Positions 52,584 through 60,671 of a DNA stretch of 60,671 bases are shown here, piece after piece (the stretch's first letter is position 1; every line of letters begins with the position of its first letter). The notes under the pieces are model-generated. The model was not told the origin of the DNA, did no database searches, and worked only from the letters and a program-made list of their open reading frames with translations. Source of the DNA: Lachnospiraceae bacterium (lineage in GTDB: Bacteria; Bacillota; Clostridia; Lachnospirales; Lachnospiraceae); the NCBI GenBank assembly GCA_023663945.1, contig JAMPGL010000021.1, positions 1 to 60,671 of the forward strand, read 5' to 3'. The translations under genes were made by a program, and so were the position numbers.

Positions 52584-53504
52584 TTATTCGGAAAGAAAAA
52601 ATAGTTTCACGGGCAAAAACAGCTTCCTCTCCGCTTCGTAACGGTAAATTCCAAAAAACACCCCCTGATGGCTGTAAACCCGGAACTGCTCTCCATCTGC
52701 CGTCTCCCGGCTTCGTTCTTCCTCCCGAAAGCACACATCTGACATTTTAAAAGGATTTCCATTTTGAAGGGCTCTCAGGCTCTCCTCCTTCACCCGTAAA
52801 TCCGGATAATCCTCAAACAGCCTGTCCACCGGACGCACCGCCTCATGAAGCCTTCCCTCATCCGCCAAAGCCTGCAGCTTGGAAAGCCGATATGCATCTT
52901 CCATGCCAAATTCCCCTACGCGGGTTCTTTCCAGAGATACCATCACCGCTCCGCACCCAAGCTTCTGCCCAATATCATGGCACAAGGTTCTGATATAGGT
53001 TCCCTTAGAGCATACCACCCGGATGGTGTATTCCGGATGTTTCTGCCCCAAAATCTCTATTTCATAAATAGTAATCCGCCGTGCCGGACGCTCCACTTCT
53101 TTTCCCTGCCTTGCCAGCTCATAAAGCTTTTTGCCGTTTACCTTTAACGCCGAATACATGGGCGGCACCTGCATGGATTCCCCCTCAAAGGAAACAATTG
53201 CCTCTGCGGTCTCATGCTCGGATACCGTCACCGGATTTTGTTCCAGAATATGCCCTGACAAATCCTGCGTATCGGTCACGCATCCCAGCCGGAACCGGGC
53301 AATATACTCCTTTTTCCGATCGGTAAGCAGTTCACATGCCTTTGTTCCGCTCCCTAAACATACAGGAAGAACCCCCACCGCATCCGGATCAAGGGTTCCC
53401 GTGTGTCCAATCTTTTTTTGTTTACAGATACCGCGCAGTTTTGCCACTACATCATGAGAGGTATAACCGGCTTCTTTATATACATTAATGATTCCGTGGT
53501 ACAT
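52584..53504 (-). CDS. truB: tRNA pseudouridine(55) synthase
   Basis: Makes pseudouridine 55 in tRNAs. From the ATG at 53504 (MYHGIINVYKEAG, with GGAG 6 bases upstream) it has 306 residues. The catalytic Asp is in HTGTLDPDAVGVLP near 40-53; the C-terminal domain is PUA-like. An open extension to 53666 runs through the GATAATAGAAAA tandem repeats and is unlikely to be translated. Confidence 0.93.
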   Translation of the reverse strand: MYHGIINVYKEAGYTSHDVVAKLRGICKQKKIGHTGTLDPDAVGVLPVCLGSGTKACELLTDRKKEYIARFRLGCVTDTQDLSGHILEQNPVTVSEHETAEAIVSFEGESMQVPPMYSALKVNGKKLYELARQGKEVERPARRITIYEIEILGQKHPEYTIRVVCSKGTYIRTLCHDIGQKLGCGAVMVSLERTRVGEFGMEDAYRLSKLQALADEGRLHEAVRPVDRLFEDYPDLRVKEESLRALQNGNPFKMSDVCFREEERSRETADGEQFRVYSHQGVFFGIYRYEAERKLFLPVKLFFLSE

Positions 53505-53532
53505 TCCCGTCTCCCATATCCTGTCTGCCATC

Positions 53533-53580
53533 TTTTCTATTATCTTTTCTATTATCTTTTCTATTATCTTTTTTATTATC
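53533..53580. repeat. Four 12-bp tandem repeats between nrnA and truB
   Basis: TTTTCTATTATC occurs three times at 53533-53568 and once with one change at 53569-53580. The 12-base unit keeps the truB upstream frame open (IIEK repeats). Its number may vary among strains by slippage. Role unknown. Confidence 0.85.
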
Positions 53581-53637
53581 TCTTCTTTTATCTCTTCTGC
53601 TGTCTCATCTGTTATTTTCAGAACCGTCTTGCCGCCT

Positions 53638-54597
53638 TTAATCTGTCTCCGTAAGCTGTAAGGCAATCTGTGCCGACAGATTGTTCACAACATCATGAAA
53701 AGTTCCCTGCATGTTCACTCCTGCCGCCCGCTCATGACCGCCGCCTCCAAAAAAGGCTGCCACTCTTTCCACATTGACTCTTCCATTGGAGCGCAGGCTC
53801 ACCTTATATTCCAGCGTATCAAGCTGATACATAAAGATAGCGCACTCCACGCCTCTGGTGTTCCTTAACTGGTTCACAATTCCTTCCAGATCATGGGGCT
53901 TTGCATGATAAAAGCTCATGGTTCTTTTATCTACCATGCTGACGATGCACTTTCCGTCCATAAATACAATGCTTTCTAAAAGCGCCCTCCCCAAAATCTG
54001 ATTCTGCACGTAGGTCTTTTCATAAAAGGTTTCATCAATCAGCTTGGGAAAATCAAACCCGTAAGAGATCAGCTGTGCCGCCGCCCTTAAGGTTGACGGT
54101 GCCGTGTTGGAATATTGAAAAACGCCCGTGTCATGAACCATCCCTATGTAAATTGCTTTGGCAATCTCCTCATCCATCTGTTCCTTATCCTGAATCAGGT
54201 CATAGATAAGCTCACAGGTTGAACTTGCTTTCGGCATAATATAATTAACATCGCCGCATCCGCTGTTGCTGATGTGATGGTCAATGTTAATCCTCTTCCC
54301 TGCACCGTCAAAATATTTTTCCGCCCTGCCCAGTCGATCCTTCGTAGTATCTAATGCGATAAAAACATCAAACCGCTCAACCTCTGTCTCGAAATCCGTG
54401 CGAATCTGCTCTATCCCGCTGATGCATTCAAAAATATCCGCCGGTTCCTCCAGAAAAACTTGTATGTCTACCCCGGGGCACATCTTTGCCAAATACAGAT
54501 AAAGCCCCATGGCAGACCCGATGCAGTCTCCATCGGGTCTGATATGACCGCCGATGCCGATCGTCGATGCGCCGCTTACTTCTTTTAAGATATCCAT
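53638..54597 (-). CDS. nrnA: Bifunctional oligoribonuclease / PAP phosphatase NrnA (DHH family)
   Basis: Degrades nanoRNAs and 3'-phosphoadenosine 5'-phosphate. The 319-residue form starts at the ATG at 54597 (MDILKEVSGAST), after GGGGAG. DHH-family motifs IGGHIRPDGDCIGS, FIALDTTKD and INIDHHISNSG bind metals; the DHHA1 domain has GGGGHERAAG near the C-terminus. Between rbfA and truB, as in Bacillus. Confidence 0.93.
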   Translation of the reverse strand: MDILKEVSGASTIGIGGHIRPDGDCIGSAMGLYLYLAKMCPGVDIQVFLEEPADIFECISGIEQIRTDFETEVERFDVFIALDTTKDRLGRAEKYFDGAGKRINIDHHISNSGCGDVNYIMPKASSTCELIYDLIQDKEQMDEEIAKAIYIGMVHDTGVFQYSNTAPSTLRAAAQLISYGFDFPKLIDETFYEKTYVQNQILGRALLESIVFMDGKCIVSMVDKRTMSFYHAKPHDLEGIVNQLRNTRGVECAIFMYQLDTLEYKVSLRSNGRVNVERVAAFFGGGGHERAAGVNMQGTFHDVVNNLSAQIALQLTETD

Positions 54598-54598
54598 T

Positions 54599-54973
54599 TT
54601 AACTCTCTCTCCCCGTTTCCTTCCGGTTGACCTCGTCAATCAGCTTTGACATTTTAACGCCATAGGCAATCGACTGATCCACGATAAACCGAAGCTCCGG
54701 CGTGTTGCGCAGATTCATCCGGCTTGCAAGCTCTCTCCGGATATATCCTTCCGCGCTCCTTAGGCCTTCGACCGTCTTCTCCATCACTTCGTCTTCATCG
54801 CCGCCGTAAGCGCTGATCCACACCTTACAGGTCTTTAAATCAGGCGCTACCTCCACGGAAATTACTGAGGTGAGCGGTCCGATTCTTGGATCCTTCACCG
54901 TCCGTATAATTTCCGCGAGAGTCCTCTGCACCTCCCCGTTAATACGGGTATTTTTCACACTGTTCTTTCTCAC
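54599..54973 (-). CDS. rbfA: Ribosome-binding factor A
   Basis: 124-residue 30S maturation factor. [18 protein letters not shown] and [14 protein letters not shown]-like segments ([16 protein letters not shown]) are the family's KH-type core. Overlaps infB by 4 bases. Confidence 0.94.
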   Translation of the reverse strand: MRKNSVKNTRINGEVQRTLAEIIRTVKDPRIGPLTSVISVEVAPDLKTCKVWISAYGGDEDEVMEKTVEGLRSAEGYIRRELASRMNLRNTPELRFIVDQSIAYGVKMSKLIDEVNRKETGRES

Positions 54974-57894
54974 CTGGGAACCTCCACCATGATATATGCC
55001 TCAACAATATCAAGTTCCTGCATCTGGTCAAAGCCGTCGAATACAAATCCGCACTCGAATCCCGCCTTAACCTCCTTTACATCATCCTTAAAACGCTTCA
55101 AAGAAGCAAGCGCTCCCTCATAAATCTGCTCGCCCTCTCTGGAAATACGCACCTTGCAGTCACGCTGGAACGTACCGTCTAACACGTAAGAACCTGCAAT
55201 ATTTCCTACTGCCGATGCCTTGAAAATCTGTCTTACTTCGGCGTGTCCGATTACCTTTTCCTCGTAAATCGGGTCTAACATTCCCTTCATTGCCGCCTCG
55301 ATATCCTCAATTGCCTGATAGATAACCTTGTACAGCCTGATGTCCACGCCTTCCCGCTCTGCGATGGTCTTCGCCATAGCGTCCGGACGCACATTAAATC
55401 CGATAATGATTGCTGACGAAGCGGAAGCTAAGGACACATCGGATTCGTTGATTGCACCGACGCCTCCGTGAATGCACTTCACCACAACCTCCTCGTTGGA
55501 AAGCTTCATAAGGCTTTGCTTCACTGCCTCCACGCTTCCCTGTACATCTGCTTTGACAATAATATTAAGCTCTTTTAAGCTGCCTGCCTGAATCTGGGTA
55601 AACAAGTCATCCAGAGACATTTTGGCTTTGGTGTCTTCAAGCATTCTCTCCTTGTTCTGCGCCAGATAAGTTTCCGCGTAGGACTTGGCGGTCTTATCGC
55701 TCTCATGAGAAATAAATACCTCTCCTGCGCTGGGAACATCGGAAAGCCCTAAAATCTCTACCGGCGTGGAAGGACGGGCTTCCTTGACCCTTCTGCCCTT
55801 ATCATCGATCATGGCGCGGACCTTGCCGTGGCTTGCCCCCGCAGAAATAAAGTCTCCCACATACAAAGTACCCTTTTGTACCAGCACGGTTGCCACCGGG
55901 CCTCTGCCCTTATCCAGCTCCGCCTCAATCACGAGCCCTCTTGCCCGCCTGTCCGGATTTGCCTTCAATTCCAGAATTTCCGCCGTGAGAAGAATGGTCT
56001 CAAGAAGATTTTCAATTCCCTCCCCCGATTTGGCGGATACTGGAACGAACTCGGTGCTTCCGCCCCAATCCACCGGAATCAGCTCGTATTCCGTCATCTC
56101 CTGCTTCACCCGGTCAATGTTTGCACCCGGCTTATCAATCTTGTTGACCGCAACGATAATTTCAATGCCTGCCGCCTTGGCGTGATTGATTGCTTCCACC
56201 GTCTGAGGCATAACGCCGTCATCCGCCGCCACCACCAAAATGGCAATATCCGTGGCGTTAGCGCCGCGCATACGCATAGCGGTAAACGCCTCGTGTCCCG
56301 GTGTGTCCAAAAAGGTGATGGACTGACCGTTAACATTTACAGTATACGCACCTATATGCTGTGTAATACCTCCCGCTTCCTTATCCGTCACATTTGTCTT
56401 CCGGATAGCGTCAAGGAGGGAAGTTTTGCCGTGGTCTACGTGGCCCATGACACAGATAACCGGCGGTCTTCCCACCATCTTATCCGCCTCTTCCTCATCC
56501 TCTTTGAGGAGCTCCTCGATCACATCAACTTTGACTTCCTTTTCACAGATGATTTCATAATCAATCGCAATGTTTTCCGCCTCCTCAAAGGAAATCTCCG
56601 AGTTCACCGTGAGAATCTGTCCCTGTAAAAACAGCTTCTTGATGATAACTGAGGGCTGCATTTTCATTTTGTCAGCAAGCTCTTTCAAGGTGATTGACTC
56701 CGGAACCGTGATCACCTTGATCTGCTCCTTCACCTCTTCCTCCGGTTTCTTTTCCGGCTTGATAAATCTGCCTGCCCTGTTTTTGTTCTTTACCGCCGCC
56801 TCGTCTTCCTCGTAGATAAAGTCCTTCTTAGAGCGTTTATCTCTCTCCTGATTGCCTCTTCGCTTCTCTTCATCTCTTCGCTTTTCTTCCTTAACCGGGG
56901 CTTCCGGAATGAAACTCTTACCCTGCTTTTCACCCCGCTTAAATTTATTCTCCTGCCCTCTGTCGCTTCTCTCGCCGCGCCCGCTATTTCCGCCAGATCG
57001 GTTATTATTCCGATCCCCGCCGTTACCGCGGAAATCACTCCTGCCGCCTTGACCGCCCTGACGATTAGCTCCTTCAGATCGGTTATTGTTACCGCGCGCA
57101 TTCCTTTCGCCCGAACCTGCTCCAGCATTTGTGCGAGGTCTTTCATTTCTTTGATGCCTTTCATCTCTTCCTGCTGCGCTCCTTACATTTCCTTCTTTGG
57201 CGGGAGAGGTTTCCTTTGCGTTCTTAGCCGCCTGCTCGGCCGCCTGTGCCGCCTGCTTTGCTTCTCTCTCCTTTGCCTCCTGCTCTTTTGCGCTCTTTGC
57301 CGCCGCAATTCTTTGGTCTTCCATTCTGCGCGCATTCTGCTTAAAGTCCACCTGCATGCTTTCCGGCACGGAAGGCGCTGTCAGCGGACGGATAAGCTTG
57401 TGGGGGGCATCCTGCCTGTCTCTCCCCTGTCCGGGACGGTTTCCGCCCGGTCTTCCGTTTTGTCCGGGACGCTTATTTCCCTTGGAATTTCCGCCGGATA
57501 TATTACTATTATGAGGATTGCTTACAAAAATTATTTTCTTTTTCTTCTTTGGAGCTTCACCCTCACCGCCGGGACGCTGTCCTGACTGACTGCGCGGCGG
57601 CGCGGCATTCCCTGAAGTCTCCTCTTTTTTTGCTTCCTGCATCGGCTTTTCTGATTTTTCCGTCTTCTTTTCTGTCTGCACTAATTTTTCTCCTGTTTTT
57701 GCTTCGTCCGCATCCGCGGGAGCCTCCTTTTTCACCGGCTTTTTAAATGCCGTCCTGACCATGTCAGCCGCATTCTCATCCAGCACGCTCTGCGGTGCTT
57801 TAACTTCAATTCCTTTATCCTGTAAAAAAGCAATCACGTCTTTGCTCTGCTTTTCCAGTTCCTTTGCTATTTCATGCACTTTAATTTTGGCCAT
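54970..57894 (-). CDS. infB: Translation initiation factor IF-2, with long RGN-rich N-terminal linker
   Basis: GTPase that positions initiator tRNA. Start ATG at 57894 ([14 protein letters not shown]) follows GGAGG and gives 974 residues. IF2 N-domain at 1-52, Lys/Glu-rich stretch to about 125, then an Arg/Gly/Asn-rich disordered linker about 240-320, a second N-domain about 395-450, and the G domain with GHVDHGKT (484-491), DTPGH (530-534) and NKID (584-587). Between ylxQ and rbfA. Confidence 0.96.
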   Translation of the reverse strand: MAKIKVHEIAKELEKQSKDVIAFLQDKGIEVKAPQSVLDENAADMVRTAFKKPVKKEAPADADEAKTGEKLVQTEKKTEKSEKPMQEAKKEETSGNAAPPRSQSGQRPGGEGEAPKKKKKIIFVSNPHNSNISGGNSKGNKRPGQNGRPGGNRPGQGRDRQDAPHKLIRPLTAPSVPESMQVDFKQNARRMEDQRIAAAKSAKEQEAKEREAKQAAQAAEQAAKNAKETSPAKEGNVRSAAGRDERHQRNERPRTNAGAGSGERNARGNNNRSEGANRQGGQGGRSDFRGNGGDRNNNRSGGNSGRGERSDRGQENKFKRGEKQGKSFIPEAPVKEEKRRDEEKRRGNQERDKRSKKDFIYEEDEAAVKNKNRAGRFIKPEKKPEEEVKEQIKVITVPESITLKELADKMKMQPSVIIKKLFLQGQILTVNSEISFEEAENIAIDYEIICEKEVKVDVIEELLKEDEEEADKMVGRPPVICVMGHVDHGKTSLLDAIRKTNVTDKEAGGITQHIGAYTVNVNGQSITFLDTPGHEAFTAMRMRGANATDIAILVVAADDGVMPQTVEAINHAKAAGIEIIVAVNKIDKPGANIDRVKQEMTEYELIPVDWGGSTEFVPVSAKSGEGIENLLETILLTAEILELKANPDRRARGLVIEAELDKGRGPVATVLVQKGTLYVGDFISAGASHGKVRAMIDDKGRRVKEARPSTPVEILGLSDVPSAGEVFISHESDKTAKSYAETYLAQNKERMLEDTKAKMSLDDLFTQIQAGSLKELNIIVKADVQGSVEAVKQSLMKLSNEEVVVKCIHGGVGAINESDVSLASASSAIIIGFNVRPDAMAKTIAEREGVDIRLYKVIYQAIEDIEAAMKGMLDPIYEEKVIGHAEVRQIFKASAVGNIAGSYVLDGTFQRDCKVRISREGEQIYEGALASLKRFKDDVKEVKAGFECGFVFDGFDQMQELDIVEAYIMVEVPR

Positions 57895-57914
57895 TCCATT
57901 ACCTCCGTCATATC

Positions 57915-58220
57915 CTATGATTCCTCCAAACGTTTCATGATACCGTCTGCCAGTCCCTTGTCCGTGACCGCCGCGGATGCACGCATTTCCTTGCCGACTG
58001 CATTCCCCAGCTCCTCCTTGGTTCCGTAAAAATAAATTGGTGTCTGATAATAAGCACACATATTGGTAAACATTTTCTTTGTGTTCTGGGAAGCGTCGCT
58101 GCTCACGATCACCAGCTCCGCCTTTCCATCTTTCACCGCTTTTTCCGTAGAAAACTCTCCGCTCACCAGATTTCTTCCTCTGGCGGCAAGCCCTAAGAGA
58201 GATAAAACCTTATCCTTCAT
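57915..58220 (-). CDS. ylxQ: L7Ae-type ribosomal protein YlxQ
   Basis: 101 residues from the ATG at 58220 ([16 protein letters not shown]), overlapping rnpM by 11 bases. [17 protein letters not shown] is the L7Ae/L30e RNA-binding core. It probably binds kink-turn RNA, and lies in its usual place before infB. Confidence 0.88.
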   Translation of the reverse strand: MKDKVLSLLGLAARGRNLVSGEFSTEKAVKDGKAELVIVSSDASQNTKKMFTNMCAYYQTPIYFYGTKEELGNAVGKEMRASAAVTDKGLADGIMKRLEES

Positions 58221-58482
58221 TTTCTTTATCAAACTCCCTTTCCAGACTGTCATAAACCTCGCTTGGAATACTCATTTTGAAAGACCGTTCCAAACCTTTA
58301 TTCTTCTTTGCTTTTAAAAGACACTCTCTCTGCTTACAAAGATATGCGCCTCTGCCGTTTCTTTTTCCGGTCATATCCAGTACAATCTCATCCTCCGGCG
58401 TTTTCAGAATGCGCATCATTTCTTTTTTGCCTTTCATTTCACCGCATCCGATACACTGCCTTACGGGAATTTTCTTTGCCAT
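58210..58482 (-). CDS. rnpM: RNase P modulator RnpM (YlxR)
   Basis: 90-residue YlxR/DUF448 protein. RQCIGCGEMKGKKEMMRIL near 8-26 and GKRNGRGAYLCKQRECL near 39-55 are the conserved parts. In Bacillus the family modulates RNase P. Twelve bases after nusA. Confidence 0.9.
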   Translation of the reverse strand: MAKKIPVRQCIGCGEMKGKKEMMRILKTPEDEIVLDMTGKRNGRGAYLCKQRECLLKAKKNKGLERSFKMSIPSEVYDSLEREFDKENEG

Positions 58483-58494
58483 AAGACCTCCCTC

Positions 58495-59880
58495 TTACTC
58501 TTCCGAATCCTCTTCCTGCGCCTCGTATTCCTCGTCGGAAGAGTCCTCGTCGAAAGAATCTTCATCGGAAGAGTCTTCGTCGAAAGAGTCTTCGTCGGAA
58601 GAGTCTTCCTCATAGGGTTCCTCGTCGGCAGAATCCTCATCGGAAGAATCCTCATCAGAAAATTCTTCATCCGGATAATCCTCGTCAGAATAATTCTCAT
58701 CAGAATAGCCTTCATCAGAATAGTCCTCGTCGGAGAAGTTATCTGCATAATCTCCTTCTACGCCGTCTTCCTCGTATTCCCCGTCGTACTCATCATCATA
58801 CTCATCATAGTCATCCATATAATCCTCGTAACGGAATCCCGGAGCATCCTTTGCCTGCGTCTCACTCTTAATATCAATCTTGTAACCGGTCAGTCTTGCC
58901 GCAAGCCTTGCGTTCTGTCCTTCCTTACCAATGGCAAGGGATAACTGGTAATCCGGAACCACTACCTTGGCGGTCTTTTCATCCGGGTCTGCAAATACCG
59001 CTACAATCTTAGCCGGTGAAAGCGCATTTTGAATCAGATTGCCGGGGTTCTCATCCCAATTGATGATGTCAATCTTTTCTCCCCGCAGCTCATCCACAAT
59101 GGAATTGACCCTGACGCCGTTTAACCCTACGCAGGCACCCACCGCATCCACGTTGGGATTATTGGATCTTACCGCCATCTTGGTTCTGCTGCCCGCTTCT
59201 CTTGCAATGCTCATAATCTCTACGGTTCCATCTTTGATTTCCGTGACCTCCGCCTCAAACAGACGCTTTACCAGCTCCGGATGGGTACGGCTTACCAAAA
59301 TTCTGGGACCTCTGGGCGTATTCTTTACTTCAAGGATATATACCTTAATCCGCTCCGTGGGGCCAAAGTGCTCTCCCTTAACCTGTTCGCTCTCGTTTAA
59401 GATGCCGTCCGCCTTTCCAAGGTTGATGCTGATATTCCTGCCGATATAGCGCTGTACGATACCGGTGACAATGTCCTTTTCCTTCTCGTAATACTGATTA
59501 TAAATAACGCTTCTCTCTTCCTCACGGATTTTCTGTAAGATTACGTTCTTTGCATTCTGTGTTGCAATTCTGCCAAATTCCTTGGACTTAATCTCCACAT
59601 GGATAATGTCTCCGATTTCCGCATCTGATTTAATCTCTCTCGCCTGCTCCAAAGAAAGCTGTAATACCGGATCCTCTACCTCCTCAACCACTTCCTTTTC
59701 CGCATAGCAGAGAAAATCACAAGTCTCTCTGTCAATTTCCACTTTTACATTGTCCGACTTGCCAAAGTGATTTTTACATGCGGTAAGCAGTGAATTTTCA
59801 ATCGCCTCAAACAAAGTTTCCTTGCTGATTTCCTTCTCCTTTTCCAGAATATCCAGTGCTTCCATTAATTCTTTGTTCAT
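58495..59880 (-). CDS. nusA: Transcription termination/antitermination factor NusA with acidic tail
   Basis: 461 residues. The NusA core is complete: N-terminal domain (about 1-125), S1 (about 132-200, VQRYIGRNISINLG), KH1 (about 200-280) and KH2 (about 285-345, SLAIGKEGQNARLAARLTG). The final 113 residues (349-461) are an extended acidic tail made of SDED/DEDS-type repeats coded by GA-rich tandem DNA. Tail coordinates are about 58498-58836. Bacillus NusA has no such tail. It is the second gene after rimP. Confidence 0.95.
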   Translation of the reverse strand: MNKELMEALDILEKEKEISKETLFEAIENSLLTACKNHFGKSDNVKVEIDRETCDFLCYAEKEVVEEVEDPVLQLSLEQAREIKSDAEIGDIIHVEIKSKEFGRIATQNAKNVILQKIREEERSVIYNQYYEKEKDIVTGIVQRYIGRNISINLGKADGILNESEQVKGEHFGPTERIKVYILEVKNTPRGPRILVSRTHPELVKRLFEAEVTEIKDGTVEIMSIAREAGSRTKMAVRSNNPNVDAVGACVGLNGVRVNSIVDELRGEKIDIINWDENPGNLIQNALSPAKIVAVFADPDEKTAKVVVPDYQLSLAIGKEGQNARLAARLTGYKIDIKSETQAKDAPGFRYEDYMDDYDEYDDEYDGEYEEDGVEGDYADNFSDEDYSDEGYSDENYSDEDYPDEEFSDEDSSDEDSADEEPYEEDSSDEDSFDEDSSDEDSFDEDSSDEEYEAQEEDSEE

Positions 59881-59919
59881 TTTCCCTTTATCCCTTTCCG
59901 CCCGTTTGTCTTATCCGGA

Positions 59920-60396
59920 CTAAAAATCAAGTGCCAGTTTAATTGCTGCAATATCTTTTCTATTTAAAACCATATCCTTCGCTTCGCCGCTCCCGGCAGT
60001 CTCCAAGGTCACCGTATCTTTGTCAAAAGCTTTTAAAATTCCTGTAAATTCTTTACTCCCGCCTAAAGGTTTATACGTTTTGACATCTACCTCCTTGGAA
60101 ATGCTCTTTTCCAAATGCTTATCCTTTTTCAGCGTCCTCCCGAGCCCCGGCGAACTGACCTCAAGAATATAGGCGTCCTCAATAAAATCCTCCCGGTCCA
60201 GCTCATCCGACAGCGCCCGGCTCACCGCCTCGCAGTCGCCGATATTGACACCGCCTTCTTTATCAATATAGCATCGAAGATAAAAGTCACTTCCCTCCTT
60301 CACATATTCCACATCGTAAATCTCCACCTGATTTGCCTGTGCAATCGGAAGCAGGAGCTTTTCCGCCCTCTCTTCATAAGTTTCACGTTTTGACAT
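59920..60396 (-). CDS. rimP: Ribosome maturation factor RimP
   Basis: 158 residues from the ATG at 60396 (MSKRETYEERAEKL), after AGAGGTGG. EIYDVEYVKEGSDFYLRCYI and YILEVSSPGLGRTLKKDKH are the typical N- and middle-domain segments. First gene of the rimP-nusA-rnpM-ylxQ-infB-rbfA-nrnA-truB-ribF operon. A longer in-frame start at 60486 would read through the leader hairpin and is rejected. Confidence 0.94.
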   Translation of the reverse strand: MSKRETYEERAEKLLLPIAQANQVEIYDVEYVKEGSDFYLRCYIDKEGGVNIGDCEAVSRALSDELDREDFIEDAYILEVSSPGLGRTLKKDKHLEKSISKEVDVKTYKPLGGSKEFTGILKAFDKDTVTLETAGSGEAKDMVLNRKDIAAIKLALDF

Positions 60397-60452
60397 CTTC
60401 CCACCTCTTTTCTCACATAGATTAAAATTCCCCTGCACGCCCTGCATATAAA

Positions 60453-60477
60453 AGAGTGGACTTGCAAAGTCCACTCT
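60453..60477 (-). terminator. Leader hairpin terminator upstream of rimP (candidate NusA attenuator)
   Basis: Arms AGAGTGGACTT (60467-60477 on the minus strand) and AAGTCCACTCT (60453-60463) are perfect 11-bp complements around a 3-base loop, followed by TTTATATG. It lies between the rimP promoter and gene, about 55 bases before the ATG, a position fit for transcript attenuation. Confidence 0.7.
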
Positions 60478-60505
60478 AGTAAGCATTTCTATCTAATTCT
60501 ATTGT

Positions 60506-60534
60506 ATTGTAGCACTCTGTTTTCCAAATTGCAA
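60506..60534 (-). promoter_or_regulatory. Sigma-A promoter of the rimP-nusA-infB operon
   Basis: On the minus strand TTGCAA (60529-60534), 17 bases and TACAAT (60506-60511). The start site should be near 60499, making a leader of about 100 bases. Bases 60535-60671 show no gene or signal I can support. Confidence 0.8.
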
Positions 60535-60671
60535 GTGTCTTCGTGAAAAATACTGCCCTTCTTGTAACAGTTCAGCCTTGCAGTTCCGGATGCAGGAAAG
60601 CCCCGTGTCATGTTCCTTTTGACAGCTATGATGTCTTTCGGGATTTTGGGAAACTGGCTGTCACAAATATC

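Noticed and set aside
53505-53666. Extended N-terminus of TruB with IIEK repeats
   Set aside because: It overlaps nrnA and lacks an RBS; the ATG at 53504 is preceded by GGAG and matches the family start. Noted as a finding only for the repeats.
56790-57164. 124-codon alternate frame within infB
   Set aside because: It is the Arg/Gly-rich linker of IF-2 read out of frame.
57895-58059. Extended N-terminus of IF-2
   Set aside because: The extension overlaps ylxQ and is unlike any IF-2 start; GGAGG lies before the ATG at 57894.
58277-58748. Ser/Glu- or Thr/Arg-rich open frames opposite or offset to nusA
   Set aside because: They are alternate frames of the acidic tail repeats and of rnpM; no independent signals.
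60397-60486. Extended N-terminus of RimP
   Set aside because: The extra codons run through the leader hairpin; AGAGGTGG before 60396 supports the shorter protein.

Overview
The window looks like chromosomal DNA of an endospore-forming Clostridia, most likely Lachnospiraceae (Clostridium cluster XIVa). The reasons are the complete spoIIIAA-AH operon, spoIIM, spoIVB, a Spo0A-type DNA-binding protein, remA, rqcH, RNase Y, the xseAB-ispA-dxs-tlyA-nadK-argR-recN-spoIVB gene order, Firmicutes-type ribosome binding sites (GGAGG) and LexA-type boxes at recA. About 65 genes are supported, most of them on the minus strand. No rRNA, tRNA or CRISPR array was seen.

Layout by position. 1-396: part of a palindromic repeat element, then the aroF-type DAHP synthase promoter; the gene reads plus. 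1448-1618: five tandem copies of the 3' end of xerD. 1586-9003 (minus): xerD, spoIIM, a Nudix hydrolase, a class I aminotransferase, rny, recX and recA. 9100-11640: an AT-rich accessory island set between recA and cinA, which are neighbours in many Firmicutes. It holds a palindromic MITE-like element, a LytTR regulator with a DUF3021 membrane protein, a broken KTR-type gene and an orphan gene. 11651-17178 (minus): a membrane-anchored DUF3298-like protein, pncC/cinA, pgsA, rimO, rpoZ, gmk, remA and yicC. 17360-19117 (plus): rqcH. 19242-22989 (minus): two small CotF-like proteins, a SpoVB/MurJ-type flippase and glgA.

23188-28559 (minus) is the most unusual stretch. It carries a Spo0A-type DNA-binding protein with no receiver domain, an LD-carboxypeptidase, a degenerate hybrid 'kinase' with no ATPase domain and Tyr in place of the phospho-accepting His, a receiver/HD-GYP response regulator and an AbiE-type toxin-antitoxin pair. 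It sits just after spoIVB, where full-length spo0A normally lies. 28694-39165: the housekeeping run spoIVB, recN, argR, nadK, tlyA, dxs, ispA, xseB, xseA, nusB and asp23. 39268-42174: a transglutaminase-like lipoprotein and prfC. 42459-47776: spoIIIAH back to spoIIIAA. 47888-60396: pnp, rpsO, an NlpC/P60 hydrolase, then the translation operon rimP-nusA-rnpM-ylxQ-infB-rbfA-nrnA-truB-ribF.

Regulatory sequence that can be read directly: eight good sigma-A promoters (each with a 17-base spacer), two LexA-type boxes at recA, a promoter with dyad operator at abiE, an intrinsic-terminator-like hairpin in the rimP/nusA leader (a plausible NusA attenuator), and several intrinsic terminators. All functional statements rest on reading motifs and gene order; no database search was run.
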